Below are positions 18,610-26,137 of a stretch of 64,000 bases of DNA, piece after piece (the first letter of the stretch is position 1; the number at the start of each line of letters is the position of its first letter). The stretch comes from Granulicella aggregans (lineage in GTDB: Bacteria; Acidobacteriota; Terriglobia; Terriglobales; Acidobacteriaceae): the NCBI RefSeq assembly GCF_025685565.1, contig NZ_JAGSYE010000001.1:186001-250000 (forward strand). Reading direction: 5' to 3'. The position numbers and the translations under genes were made by a program. The notes beneath the pieces were generated by a model. The model did no database searches. It saw nothing but the letters and a program-made list of their open reading frames with translations, and was not told the DNA's origin.

Positions 18610-19482
18610 TCAGATGATGGCAATCACGCCATCGTGGTCTGGCGAGATTGCAGACTGGAAGGTATACTGCAAGGCGTCACGCAGGGCAAATGAAGTTTTT
18701 TCATCAGGAATGCTGCCGATCTTCTTTCCCATCCCGTCATACACTTCCACCAGAACGTGGCCGTCCGTCACTTTCATCAGCAGCGAAGTAGCCCCAATCG
18801 GCAATTCCGCGCGATGAAGCATTCCGATCGCTTGAAGCAGAGCAGACAACCGGGTATATTCCGTTTGTTGCTCTGGCGACGGAACGATCTTTATGCCAGC
18901 CTTTACGAACTCAGCTTGCCATGCCGCCACCGCCCTGAGACATATAGATTCAAGGTCTCCAAGCGTGTTGTCGTCTTTATCAACCACGGTGGCTGCGATT
19001 CGCACATTGGCATCACCGTGAGCTGTGACAGGTCCGCCGAAGACTGGAATCGTGATTAGCGGTGTTTCAGCCGACGTGCTTATCTTGAACTCCAAAGTGG
19101 TATGCGCCGCCTGTATCCTAGGCGAGAGTCCCGATCTAGAGGGACGGCTTAGCTCCGCGTGCTTGTCCAAGTTCCAAAGATCATGAACGATCGCAACGTC
19201 ACGATTACTATTGATCAACAGGTCGCCGGTCTCAGGCTTTCCGTTCCTTCTGCACCAGGCGTGTAGGTGATCCTTTAGAGAAGCAATGTTGTTGACGAGC
19301 GTCGAAAGTCTGTTCGCTACCGTAGCAGGCTTCTCGATTTTAGTGAAATCAAACGTAACTGCGAATGGCCCGCCAGAATCTCGTCTTGCAGGCTTCATCG
19401 ATGCCAGTTTCTCAGTGATTCGCATTTCAGCAAGAGATGCGTACAGTTGTTCTAATTTCTGCTCGATAGTGGGACCAGACAA
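18610..19482 (-). CDS. Hypothetical protein, accessory cassette
   Basis: No family recognised. 290 residues, cytoplasmic in appearance: an N-terminal helical segment (IEQKLEQLYASLAEMRITEKL), a central region containing HDLWNLDKHAELS that resembles nucleic-acid-associated hypothetical proteins, and a C-terminal mixed region. The TTG start at 19482 is well supported by GGAGGTAAAA about 8 nt upstream. Codon use and GC look lower than in the flanking receptor gene. It is bounded by motif pairs at 18525 and 19544 that also bound the DUF5343-HEPN pair, implying shared mobility. Function unknown; a defence role would be speculation. Confidence 0.7.
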   Translation of the reverse strand: MSGPTIEQKLEQLYASLAEMRITEKLASMKPARRDSGGPFAVTFDFTKIEKPATVANRLSTLVNNIASLKDHLHAWCRRNGKPETGDLLINSNRDVAIVHDLWNLDKHAELSRPSRSGLSPRIQAAHTTLEFKISTSAETPLITIPVFGGPVTAHGDANVRIAATVVDKDDNTLGDLESICLRAVAAWQAEFVKAGIKIVPSPEQQTEYTRLSALLQAIGMLHRAELPIGATSLLMKVTDGHVLVEVYDGMGKKIGSIPDEKTSFALRDALQYTFQSAISPDHDGVIAII

Positions 19483-19540
19483 CTGTGTTTTACCTCCGGC
19501 TCCGCTGGCTGTCCGTGCCTAGCCAGATGATGTTACTCCT

Positions 19541-19563
19541 GATAAACGCTCTTCGCGGAATCT
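19541..19563 (+). repeat. Cassette-boundary motif R-B
   Basis: Starts GATAAACGCTCTT and ends CGGAATCT. It agrees with 25572-25594 at 21 of 23 positions. It lies about 60 bp upstream of the minus-strand gene starting at 19482. Confidence 0.6.
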
Positions 19564-19583
19564 GATGAGTTGATTTCAGACAT

Positions 19584-20006
19584 TCAGCGAACATCCCAGG
19601 GATTCAATACCGGCACACCCGTAACTTCAAAGTCCGCAACGTTCCGCGTCACGACGGTCATGCTGTGCACCAGAGCCGTCGCCGCAATCAGAGCGTCACG
19701 CTCAGCTCGTGGATCCGGCACATGCAGCGACGCACAGCGAAGCGCAACCGCAGCATCGACGGGCAGCACCCGGTCCAGAAACTCAGGCAAGACGTGATGC
19801 GTCATCCACGCCCTCAGCCGAGTGCCTTGGGCGGCATCGCGCCGCTCGATCTGGAGGATGCCAAGCTCGATTTCCATCAAGGTCATCGCGGAGAGATAGA
19901 GCGTTGCAGCATCCACGCTCTCTACCCAGGCAATGACGTTCGCATCGGCCTTGCCATCGCCAACCTTACGCAGTTCGGAGAGGACATTGGTGTAGAGAAG
20001 GAACAT
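19584..20006 (-). CDS. PIN-domain VapC/FitB-like toxin lacking the first catalytic Asp
   Basis: Predicted Mg-dependent ribonuclease toxin of 140 residues. The family N-terminus normally reads FLLDTNVLSELRK; here it is FLLYTNVLSELRK, so the first metal-binding Asp is Tyr5 (codon TAC, one base from GAC). The remaining acidic residues are visible: Glu in MEIELGIL, Asp in ERDALIAATA and Asp in TRNVADF. The ATG overlaps the antitoxin stop (TGATG), showing translational coupling. Loss of the Asp predicts reduced or no nuclease activity while antitoxin binding may persist. Confidence 0.9.
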   Translation of the reverse strand: MFLLYTNVLSELRKVGDGKADANVIAWVESVDAATLYLSAMTLMEIELGILQIERRDAAQGTRLRAWMTHHVLPEFLDRVLPVDAAVALRCASLHVPDPRAERDALIAATALVHSMTVVTRNVADFEVTGVPVLNPWDVR

Positions 20007-20260
20007 CAGGAAAGATCCGCTGGACGCACGGAGATTTGCAGCTTAGGTGGGTCAAATTCAATGCCAGCAAGGCCCGGCATGGACAGAACGTCGACAATAC
20101 TCCGTCTCTGGCCGGAGAGCCGCTGATAGTCCTCGATGCTAAGCAGCACATGGGCAGGCTTGCCCCGGTCGGTGATAAACACCGGCCCTTTGTTAGCCGC
20201 CTTCTTCGCCCGGCCTGTGTCCTGATTGAACTCTCGGCTGGAAAGAGTTGTGATCGCCAT
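20006..20260 (-). CDS. Phd/YefM-family antitoxin (VapB-like)
   Basis: 84-residue antitoxin. The N-terminal Phd DNA-binding fold is recognisable (SSREFNQDTGRAKKAANKG, FITDRGKPAHVLLSIEDYQ), and the C-terminal tail should wrap the PIN toxin encoded next. It would repress its own promoter; an inverted repeat at 20281-20298 just upstream is a good operator candidate. ATG at 20260 has GAGGT in the preceding sequence. It forms a two-gene operon with the toxin. Confidence 0.9.
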   Translation of the reverse strand: MAITTLSSREFNQDTGRAKKAANKGPVFITDRGKPAHVLLSIEDYQRLSGQRRSIVDVLSMPGLAGIEFDPPKLQISVRPADLS

Positions 20261-20280
20261 CGGTCACCTCCAAAGCCAAT

Positions 20281-20298
20281 TGTAGAAAAGTTACTACA
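20281..20298. promoter_or_regulatory. Candidate antitoxin operator
   Basis: TGTAG and CTACA arms separated by 8 bp, symmetric at 14 of 18 positions, centred about 30 bp upstream of the antitoxin start. The position is typical of toxin-antitoxin autorepression. Confidence 0.5.
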
Positions 20299-20321
20299 TT
20301 ACATCGCAGTGATCCTATCCG

Positions 20322-20362
20322 CCGTCATTCTGAGCCGAAGGCGAAGAATCCCCGCATTTCGC
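20322..20362 (+). repeat. GTCATTCTGAGC-type dispersed repeat
   Basis: Begins GTCATTCTGAGCCGAAGG and ends CCCCGCATTTCGC. The last 13 bases match the tail of the hairpin repeats at 13987 and 17899, although the heads differ. Confidence 0.6.
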
Positions 20363-20440
20363 TCGGAGCGGCTTAGCTTATTCCAAGCGGCAAAGTGATC
20401 CGGCAATCGCTGCAGGCAAGCCGATAGCCAAACTATGTGG

Positions 20441-20462
20441 AAATGTTCCACGTGGAACATTT
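20441..20462. other. parS: parS-like palindrome 1
   Basis: TGTTCCACGTGGAACA (20444-20459) inside a perfect 22-bp palindrome. The 16-bp core is the known ParB-binding centromere sequence of pseudomonads and is close to the B. subtilis form TGTTTCACGTGAAACA. It lies in the intergenic region upstream of the antitoxin and downstream of the AgaR-like gene. Confidence 0.8.
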
Positions 20463-20516
20463 TAGGTAAATATCCAGTAAGCCGTTTAGAATCAGAAAAT
20501 ACTCGCGGAAACCCGC

Positions 20517-20538
20517 CAATGTTCCACGTGGAACATTG
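20517..20538. other. parS: parS-like palindrome 2
   Basis: A second exact TGTTCCACGTGGAACA (20520-20535), again in a perfect 22-bp palindrome but with different outer bases, 76 bp centre to centre from the first. It is 13 bp from the stop of the AgaR-like gene. Confidence 0.8.
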
Positions 20539-20550
20539 TTGAAAACCCGC

Positions 20551-21387
20551 TCACACCAGAATCAACTTGCACCCAAACGACTTGATCCGTTCCTGTAACT
20601 CCGGCAACAAACTCTCATCGCTGATCACAATATCCACCTCGGAGAACGAAGCAATCAGCGACATGCTCCGCTTGCTGAACTTGCTCGCATCCGCCACAAC
20701 GATAATCTCGCGCGCCGCCCGCAGCATGGCCCGGTTCGCCATCGTCTCTTCAAGGTTCGTCCCGCTCACCCCAAAATCAGGATCGCATCCGGCTCCGCAA
20801 AGAAACAGCTTGTCGGCCGAGAACTGTTCCAGCATGTCCTCTGTCTGCCGGCCCACGATCGAAGCCGAATCGTTCCGAACCGTCCCGCCCATCATGATGA
20901 TCTGCGTGTTGCGCGAATTCAGCAGCTCCGCCGCGATATTCACGCCATTCGTGATGACCTGCACATTCTGGATATTCTTCAGGTTGCGCGCGACTTCGAG
21001 CGCCGTCGTACCCGAGTCGAGAATGATCGTCTCGCCCTCGCGCACCAGCGTCGCCGCCATCGCTCCAATGCGCTGCTTCTCCTTCGACTGACTCTTGATG
21101 CGCTCATGGACCGGCGACTCGCGGAAGACGGTATCGTGAATTACCGCTCCTCCATGCGACCGCTGCACCAGGCCGCGCTGGTCTAACTCATTCAAATCGC
21201 TGCGGATCGTCACAGCGGAGGTATTGAACCTCCGGACCAGCTCGTTGACCTTGGCCCGGCCCTCTGCTCGCAGAATCTGCAGGATCTGCATGCGGCGTTC
21301 TTCCGCCATCATGCCTTCCTGCAAGGGCTCTTCAAGTCGTATGCCGTTTGTAGAGTGCTCGACGGCTTCTTTTTTCATCTCTCCCAA
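20551..21387 (-). CDS. agaR: DeoR-family transcriptional repressor, AgaR-like
   Basis: Cytoplasmic regulator of 278 residues: winged-helix DeoR domain (about 30-85; RRMQILQILRAEGRAKVNELV, SAVTIRSDLNELDQRGLVQRSHGGA) followed by the sugar-phosphate-binding DeoR C-terminal domain (about 100-255; ILDSGTTALEVARNL, VITNGVNIAAEL, GGTVRNDSASIVG, VVADASKFSKRS). The pattern and the presence of agaZ/agaS-like genes suggest control of N-acetylgalactosamine use. The start may be TTG at 21387 (GAGGAG, 7 nt) or ATG at 21378. It lies 10 bp after the NagX-like gene, in the same operon. Candidate operators are at 22712 and 28645. Confidence 0.85.
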   Translation of the reverse strand: MGEMKKEAVEHSTNGIRLEEPLQEGMMAEERRMQILQILRAEGRAKVNELVRRFNTSAVTIRSDLNELDQRGLVQRSHGGAVIHDTVFRESPVHERIKSQSKEKQRIGAMAATLVREGETIILDSGTTALEVARNLKNIQNVQVITNGVNIAAELLNSRNTQIIMMGGTVRNDSASIVGRQTEDMLEQFSADKLFLCGAGCDPDFGVSGTNLEETMANRAMLRAAREIIVVADASKFSKRSMSLIASFSEVDIVISDESLLPELQERIKSFGCKLILV

Positions 21388-21397
21388 TCAGTGCTCC

Positions 21398-22630
21398 TCA
21401 AATGCGAAGGAAGATCTTGTTGCGGAACATCCAATGCAGTATAAGCCAGTACACCGCAAGCGTTAGCGCACCGATGAAGACCGGCTCCAGCGCCGTGCCG
21501 AAGACGTTCAGTACCCGCATACCGAGATGGATGCGGAAGCTGCTTAAGATGAAGTCCTCGAAGAGATGGGCCATCAGATAGGCGGCGATCGAGTTCATTC
21601 CGACGACCACCAGCGGAAACGCCAGCTTCGTGTTCTTCTTCACGTCCACAATCCACGAGAAGGCCGCGAGAAACAGGAAGCAACAGCCGCCACTCCACAG
21701 CGTCCACGCAGGCGTCCAGATGCGCTTCACAATCGGGTTGATTCCAGTGAAGTGCAGCAGCAGGCCGCTCGCCATCAGGATGCCCGCAGCGATCAGGAAC
21801 TTGCGGATAGGAATGACCAGCGGGCTCTCAATGAACCAGCGCCCTGCTGCAAGCCCAAGCAGCATCGTGCCGAGGGTCGGAATAAAGCTCAGGGTCAGAT
21901 AGCCGCCATCGTTGAACAGGAACCGGCTGGGCCTCGGAAAGAGGTTGAGGAACCAAACATCGAACGCCTGCCCGAGATTGCTGTTCTTGTTCCAGTGCGC
22001 CGCAAACCCATGCAGCAGGTGCGAGTGCCAGTCATCCGGGACGCCCACGGCGTTCCAATCAAAGTTCGGTCCCGGAGCGGGATAGAGCGCCCACGCGAGC
22101 CAATATCCGAAGAGAATGACGCCGAAGGCCGTCCACTGCCAGCGCGGCTTCAGGAACGTCAGCAGCACCGCAAACGTGTATCCCATGCCGATCTGCGTCA
22201 GCGTGTCCTCGAACGTAAAGTTCGTCATCGGGCTATGAATCGACCGCAGAAAAAATCCCAGGCACATCAACAAGACGCTGCGCCAGATGGTGTGTCCGAG
22301 AATCTGCGGGAAGGTCTGCCCCTTCTTCTGGCGGCTGCGCAAGGAGTACGGCAGCGCCACGCCCACAAGAAACGTGAACGACGGCTGGATCATGTCGTGC
22401 AGCCCCATCCCCGTCCACTCCACGTGCGTCTGGTTGTAGCCGAGGATGTGCCAAAGCGTACTATTTGGGAAGGATTTTGCGACCTCGCCAAACTGCATGA
22501 CTTCGGCCATCATCAGCAGCATGACCAGGCCGCGATAGGCATCGACAGCAACGTTGCGTTGCGGTGCATTGGCAACAGACGGAAAGGGGGGTGCAGCCTC
22601 AGAAGAGAGAACGGATACGGATGCGGCCAT
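21398..22630 (-). CDS. NagX-like acyltransferase-type membrane protein (DUF5009)
   Basis: Inner-membrane protein with about ten helices, related to heparan-alpha-glucosaminide N-acetyltransferase/NagX. Signature RNVAVDAYRGLVMLLMMAEV opens the first helix, HDMIQPSFTFLVGVALPYSL follows, and the end is WFRNK-like. In proteobacteria and Bacteroidetes, NagX sits in amino-sugar operons and is proposed to transport or modify N-acetylhexosamines. ATG at 22630 has GGAGG 5 nt upstream; a GTG four codons earlier is less likely. It is co-transcribed with the AgaR-like repressor and divergent from the GH109 gene. Confidence 0.85.
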   Translation of the reverse strand: MAASVSVLSSEAAPPFPSVANAPQRNVAVDAYRGLVMLLMMAEVMQFGEVAKSFPNSTLWHILGYNQTHVEWTGMGLHDMIQPSFTFLVGVALPYSLRSRQKKGQTFPQILGHTIWRSVLLMCLGFFLRSIHSPMTNFTFEDTLTQIGMGYTFAVLLTFLKPRWQWTAFGVILFGYWLAWALYPAPGPNFDWNAVGVPDDWHSHLLHGFAAHWNKNSNLGQAFDVWFLNLFPRPSRFLFNDGGYLTLSFIPTLGTMLLGLAAGRWFIESPLVIPIRKFLIAAGILMASGLLLHFTGINPIVKRIWTPAWTLWSGGCCFLFLAAFSWIVDVKKNTKLAFPLVVVGMNSIAAYLMAHLFEDFILSSFRIHLGMRVLNVFGTALEPVFIGALTLAVYWLILHWMFRNKIFLRI

Positions 22631-22711
22631 CGAGACCTCCACGGGAAGTTCAGGTGCGCGAATCGTGCTGGGACAAGTGGAGCGATTCTAGCACGATGCG
22701 ACCTTCGGTCG

Positions 22712-22727
22712 CTTTCATTTTCCTTCG
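22712..22727 (+). promoter_or_regulatory. Candidate AgaR operator 1
   Basis: CTTTCATTTTCCTTCG in the divergent region between the NagX-agaR operon and the GH109 gene. It resembles GTTTCATTTACTTTTC on the minus strand at 28645-28660, in the other divergent region of this cluster. The TTTCATTT core also fits the E. coli AgaR box as I recall it. Confidence 0.45.
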
Positions 22728-22746
22728 ATCAGCTTAGATATTTGCT

Positions 22747-22775
22747 TTGACAGTCGATGACCAATGAAATACCCT
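22747..22775 (+). promoter_or_regulatory. Candidate promoter of the GH109 gene
   Basis: TTGACA (22747-22752), 17 bp spacer, TACCCT (22770-22775), just downstream of the candidate AgaR box, so repressor and polymerase could compete. Confidence 0.4.
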
Positions 22776-22843
22776 CATCCGAAAGATAGATAGGTTGCGA
22801 TTGCTTGCGATTCTCAGCCTCTAGCCGTTCCAAGGAGATTTCA

Positions 22844-24214
22844 TTGAATCTGAGCCCCGAAGATGTCAGCGCAACGGTACGTGGATTCTGGAGCCGGAGA
22901 CGATTTGTGCAGATGAGCGCAGCCACCGCAGTCGCAACAAACCTCGCCGGCCTCGCCCAGTCCGAGACCTCGACCGGCACGACCATGATCGATGTTCCCT
23001 TTGCCAAGCGGAACCCGAAGATAGCCATGATCGGCACCGGCGGACGCGGTACGAATCTGCTTGAGAACCTGATCGCCGCCGACGCGCAGATCATCGCGCT
23101 CTGCGACGTCGTCAAAGAGAAGGCCGAACATGCGGCGTCGCTCGTCACTGCAGCTGGCGCAAAGAAGCCCGACCTCTACACCGATGGCCCGCATGACTTC
23201 GAAAAGATGCTCGCTCGCTCCGACATTGACTTCGTCATCATCGCGACGCCGTGGCTGTGGCACGCACCGATGGCGATCTATGGCATGGAGCATGGCAAGG
23301 ATGTCGCTGTGGAAGTGCCTGCCGTCACAACGCTCGATGACTGCTGGAAGATCGTCAACACCTCCGAGAAGACGCGCAAGCATTGCATGATGCTGGAGAA
23401 CTGCTGCTACGGCTATAACGAGACGCTGATCCTGCGCATGATTCTTGCCGGCAAGTTCGGCGAGCTGCTCTATGGTGAAGGCGCCTACCTGCATGACCTG
23501 CGCGAAGAGCTGTTCTCCGATAAGGGTGAAGGCCTGTGGCGGCGCGATGAGCATACCAAGCGCAACGGCAATCCTTATCCCACACACGGCCTTGGGCCTG
23601 TCGCGAACTACATGGGCATCCAGCGCGGCGACCGGTTCGCGCATCTGGTCAGCATGAGCACGCCGCAGCGCGGCCTCGATGCGTATCGGAAAGAGCATTT
23701 GAAGGCCGACGATCCGCGTATGAAGGAAAAGTACGTGGAGGGCGACATGAACACGTCGCTGATCAAGACCGCGAACGGCCTGACGATCTGCGTGAAGCAC
23801 ACGACATCGACGCCGCATCCGTATGACCGCGTCAACCAGATTGCGGGCACCAAGGGCGTGTTTTACGACTATCCGCCGCGCATCTATCTGGATGGCCAGA
23901 ACGCCGATGAGGAGTTCGAATCGATCGACAAGTGGAAGGAGTTCCAGCACCCGCTGTGGAAGTCCGAGGGCGAGATCGCGAAGAAGCTTGGCGGACACGG
24001 CGGCATGGACTACATCATGCTCTATCGCCTGCTGCAGTGTGTGCGCGAGGGCATCGCGCCGGACATGGATGTCTACGACGCGGCGGCATGGTCTTCAGTG
24101 ACGCCGTTGAGCGAGGCCTCGGTGGCGCATGGGTCCGCGCCGCAGGAGTTCCCGGACTTTACGCGTGGCAAGTGGATGGTAAGGAAGGCTTCAGCGATTG
24201 GAACGCAGAGCTAG
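22844..24214 (+). CDS. GH109-type NAD-dependent alpha-N-acetylgalactosaminidase (Gfo/Idh/MocA fold)
   Basis: Exported glycosidase that removes terminal alpha-GalNAc by a redox-assisted mechanism with bound NAD. The TTG start at 22844 has AAGGAG 6 nt upstream. A twin-arginine signal (SRRRFVQMSAATAV, residues 17-30) indicates Tat export with cofactor already bound. The Rossmann motif IGTGGRGTNLLENL and the family segments EVPAVTTLDDCW, CCYGYNE and YPTHGLGPVANYMGI are visible in order. It is divergent from NagX-agaR and lies in a cluster with agaZ/agaS-like genes, so it probably supplies GalNAc to that pathway. Related Gfo/Idh/MocA oxidoreductases are an alternative, but the motif set favours GH109. 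Confidence 0.88.
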   Translation: MNLSPEDVSATVRGFWSRRRFVQMSAATAVATNLAGLAQSETSTGTTMIDVPFAKRNPKIAMIGTGGRGTNLLENLIAADAQIIALCDVVKEKAEHAASLVTAAGAKKPDLYTDGPHDFEKMLARSDIDFVIIATPWLWHAPMAIYGMEHGKDVAVEVPAVTTLDDCWKIVNTSEKTRKHCMMLENCCYGYNETLILRMILAGKFGELLYGEGAYLHDLREELFSDKGEGLWRRDEHTKRNGNPYPTHGLGPVANYMGIQRGDRFAHLVSMSTPQRGLDAYRKEHLKADDPRMKEKYVEGDMNTSLIKTANGLTICVKHTTSTPHPYDRVNQIAGTKGVFYDYPPRIYLDGQNADEEFESIDKWKEFQHPLWKSEGEIAKKLGGHGGMDYIMLYRLLQCVREGIAPDMDVYDAAAWSSVTPLSEASVAHGSAPQEFPDFTRGKWMVRKASAIGTQS

Positions 24215-24229
24215 GATTAGTGCCGACAA

Positions 24230-24245
24230 GCCGACTTATGAGGAG
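24230..24245 (+). repeat. Cassette-boundary motif L-C
   Basis: GCCGACTTATGAGGAG, 15 bp after the GH109 stop and about 50 bp past the HEPN gene's 3' end. It matches the motif at 18525. Confidence 0.5.
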
Positions 24246-24297
24246 CAAACGAAGTTGCGGAGGAGAGCCGTGGGAATCGCTGCTGATCGATACGCGT

Positions 24298-24867
24298 CTA
24301 TGGGGCGACCACTCGAAACCAGTCTCGCATCACCTGCTTGACGCGTTCATGCTCTTCCGGGGTAACCGTGCTCATGTGGCAGATGGTGTTCCGGGTGTGG
24401 ACAATAAGTCGCGTCTGCTGTAACAAACCTTTGTCACCGACGAGTGCTTCAAAATGCTTTTTCCAATTGCTTGGATCATCCACGATGCTGATGAGTTGGC
24501 CGAGGGTGGTCATCGCAAGCTTGCCTCGCGAATCAAGGTTCATCCATTTCTTCTTGTCTTCGGTCTCTTCAAGTTTTGAGACGTCGTCCCGGACGTTTTG
24601 CGGAACTGAGTTCCACCAGTTTTCATTGTCGGCCTCCGAAAGAACTGTCAGAACGAAATCCCTTAGATAACTTTCTAAAACGAAGAACAATTTGAATGTA
24701 TTCGCTGCACCATCGGCCTCGCGACATTCGTCCGGCAACACTTCTGCAACGTTGAAGGTATCTGAGATCATTAGGGCTGAACGGGGCACAGTGCCAGGCA
24801 AAGTGAGTACATGCCGCTGTGCTGATCGGCCAATCATTAAAAAATTTGCGAGTTTGGCGGAGTTCAT
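24298..24867 (-). CDS. HEPN-domain protein (Swt1-type), putative RNase
   Basis: 189-residue mainly helical protein. The C-terminal helix carries RNTICH (Arg159, Asn160, His164), the RNxxxH form of the HEPN ribonuclease signature, and the preceding region (LFFVLESYLRDFVLTVL) fits the first helix of Swt1-type HEPN domains. HEPN proteins usually act as RNases in toxin-antitoxin, abortive infection or RNA-processing systems. Its ATG overlaps the stop of the upstream gene (ATGA), so the two are translationally coupled. It is inserted in the GalNAc cluster, with lower GC than its neighbours. Function as a defence or toxin module is inferred from family, not shown. Confidence 0.72.
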   Translation of the reverse strand: MNSAKLANFLMIGRSAQRHVLTLPGTVPRSALMISDTFNVAEVLPDECREADGAANTFKLFFVLESYLRDFVLTVLSEADNENWWNSVPQNVRDDVSKLEETEDKKKWMNLDSRGKLAMTTLGQLISIVDDPSNWKKHFEALVGDKGLLQQTRLIVHTRNTICHMSTVTPEEHERVKQVMRDWFRVVAP

Positions 24868-25499
24868 CCCAAAGACTTCCTCAATGCGTTGAAGATCGCC
24901 AAGTATGTTTCCTCGGTGCCGTTAGATGGGAGGTGAATCTCAATGTTGAATCTGAAATCCGGGTTGAATCCCGACTGCCGAACATCAAGTTCCCGCCGGG
25001 CCGTTACAGTGAAATCTTCCCTTTGCTTTTCGTCTTTTGGGGCGCTTTCCTCGGACGATTCATCAGCAGCTTGGACCTGGCTGAAATCGGCAGCTTTGAC
25101 AAGTGCATTGAAAGTGTAAGTGATGAGCTTAGTCATCGCTTCATCGGCACCACTAACCTGCGCAACGAGGCCCTTAAGCTGCTCATTTTGCAAAGAATAC
25201 GCAGCCTCGTTTGCCTCAAAAAGCGGGGCGTAAGCTTTGCGAATACCTTCTGCGATAGCCGACCTTGCGGTTGCAGTGTTTTTTAAGCGGCCATACTCCA
25301 CCGACGGCTTTCCCGCGTTATCGAGAAACCCAAGCTTCTTCAGAAGCGATATAAGCTGGCGGTCATTTGATCCCTTTAGGCCAATAGTATCGGCCAAGAA
25401 CTTCATTGTGAATGCGTCGGGAATCTTCGCCTTCGCGATCTTCTCGAATAGCGTAGGAACATTCTTATTGGTAGCAAGATAGGGAAGGTCTTTCGCCAC
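24864..25499 (-). CDS. DUF5343-family protein, partner of the HEPN protein
   Basis: 211-residue protein. The N-terminus DLPYLATNKNVPTLFEKIAKA, the central IGLKGSNDRQLISLLKKLGFLD (winged-helix-like) and the DUF5343-like arrangement suggest a DNA-binding or adaptor role. A Glu/Ser/Lys-rich linker (about 150-165) precedes a C-terminal beta-rich part (FRFNIEIHLPSNGTEETYLAIF). GTG at 25499 has GGAG 7 nt upstream and begins at the conserved segment; TTG at 25526 is the longer alternative. It is the first gene of a two-gene operon with the HEPN gene. In many genomes such proteins are found beside HEPN genes; whether it neutralises or targets the HEPN protein is unknown. Confidence 0.65.
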   Translation of the reverse strand: MAKDLPYLATNKNVPTLFEKIAKAKIPDAFTMKFLADTIGLKGSNDRQLISLLKKLGFLDNAGKPSVEYGRLKNTATARSAIAEGIRKAYAPLFEANEAAYSLQNEQLKGLVAQVSGADEAMTKLITYTFNALVKAADFSQVQAADESSEESAPKDEKQREDFTVTARRELDVRQSGFNPDFRFNIEIHLPSNGTEETYLAIFNALRKSLG

Positions 25500-25571
25500 T
25501 CGGTTGCTCCGTTCAGGATCGGTCAAATTGAGTCATTTAAGCGTTCCAATTCTATATTCAGTTAAGGTATC

Positions 25572-25594
25572 GATAAACGCTCTTATCGGAATCT
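25572..25594 (+). repeat. Cassette-boundary motif R-C
   Basis: GATAAACGCTCTTATCGG followed by AATCT, about 75 bp upstream of the DUF5343 gene. It agrees with 19541-19563 at 21 of 23 positions and contains a CGATAA/TTATCG inverted repeat (from 25571). Confidence 0.6.
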
Positions 25595-25721
25595 TCGATA
25601 ACGCCAGAGGCGCGAGTGCACTGATGGCATGTTGATGGGCCTTCGGCGCGCAAACTTCATTCCCGTGCTGAGACATCCCCGTACTGCCGCCAGACATCGC
25701 ACCGAGGAGGAGATAAGAATA

Positions 25722-25997
25722 ATGTCTGATCCGACTCGCGAGATGGGAATTGAACCAACTGACTTTGACGCACTGCAGACGCTGGATGAAGAGATTCCGA
25801 AGGCACCGCACGATCCGGAACATATTAACCCGAAGCTGGCTTCGGACGTGCGTTACTGGTCCGCGCAGTTGGGCGTGACTGGCCAGGTATTGCATGAGGC
25901 GGTGCGGGTGCATGGTACTTCCGTTGCCAAGGTACGAGCGGCCGTTGAGAAGCACCGCGTGAATATGAACGACCCCAGCATCCACATTCCGGCGTAG
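25722..25997 (+). CDS. DUF3606 domain protein
   Basis: 91-residue protein with the DUF3606 helical core DVRYWSAQLGVTGQVLHEAV and GTSVAKVRAAV (about 52-83). ATG at 25722 has a strong AGGAGGAGA ribosome site, and an upstream frame extension is not needed. The function of the family is not established; these small proteins are common in soil proteobacteria and Acidobacteriota. It stands alone between the DUF5343-HEPN cassette and the agaZ-like gene, on the opposite strand to both. Confidence 0.75.
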   Translation: MSDPTREMGIEPTDFDALQTLDEEIPKAPHDPEHINPKLASDVRYWSAQLGVTGQVLHEAVRVHGTSVAKVRAAVEKHRVNMNDPSIHIPA

Positions 25998-26137
25998 CAG
26001 GCGGGATTCGTGGCAGTCCCACTCATCGCGTAAGACAAAGGCGCGATGAATGGGGCACAAATCAGTGGTGTTCGTGGTGAGGATCGCGGCATGCGGCGTA
26101 TCTCCGCTTCGGTCGAGATTGACGAGTTCAGGTGGAC

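Noticed and set aside
18440..18610. Integron attC site between the two orphan genes
   Set aside because: ACCTAAC and GTTGAAT-like 7-mers are present, but arm pairing is poor and the equivalent region near 24230 lacks a GTTRRRY core. Kept only as an alternative for the boundary motifs.
20441..20538. Reading the twin palindromes as operators of the AgaR-like repressor
   Set aside because: They lie beyond the 3' end of that gene and match the parS core exactly; the TTTCATTT boxes are better operator candidates.
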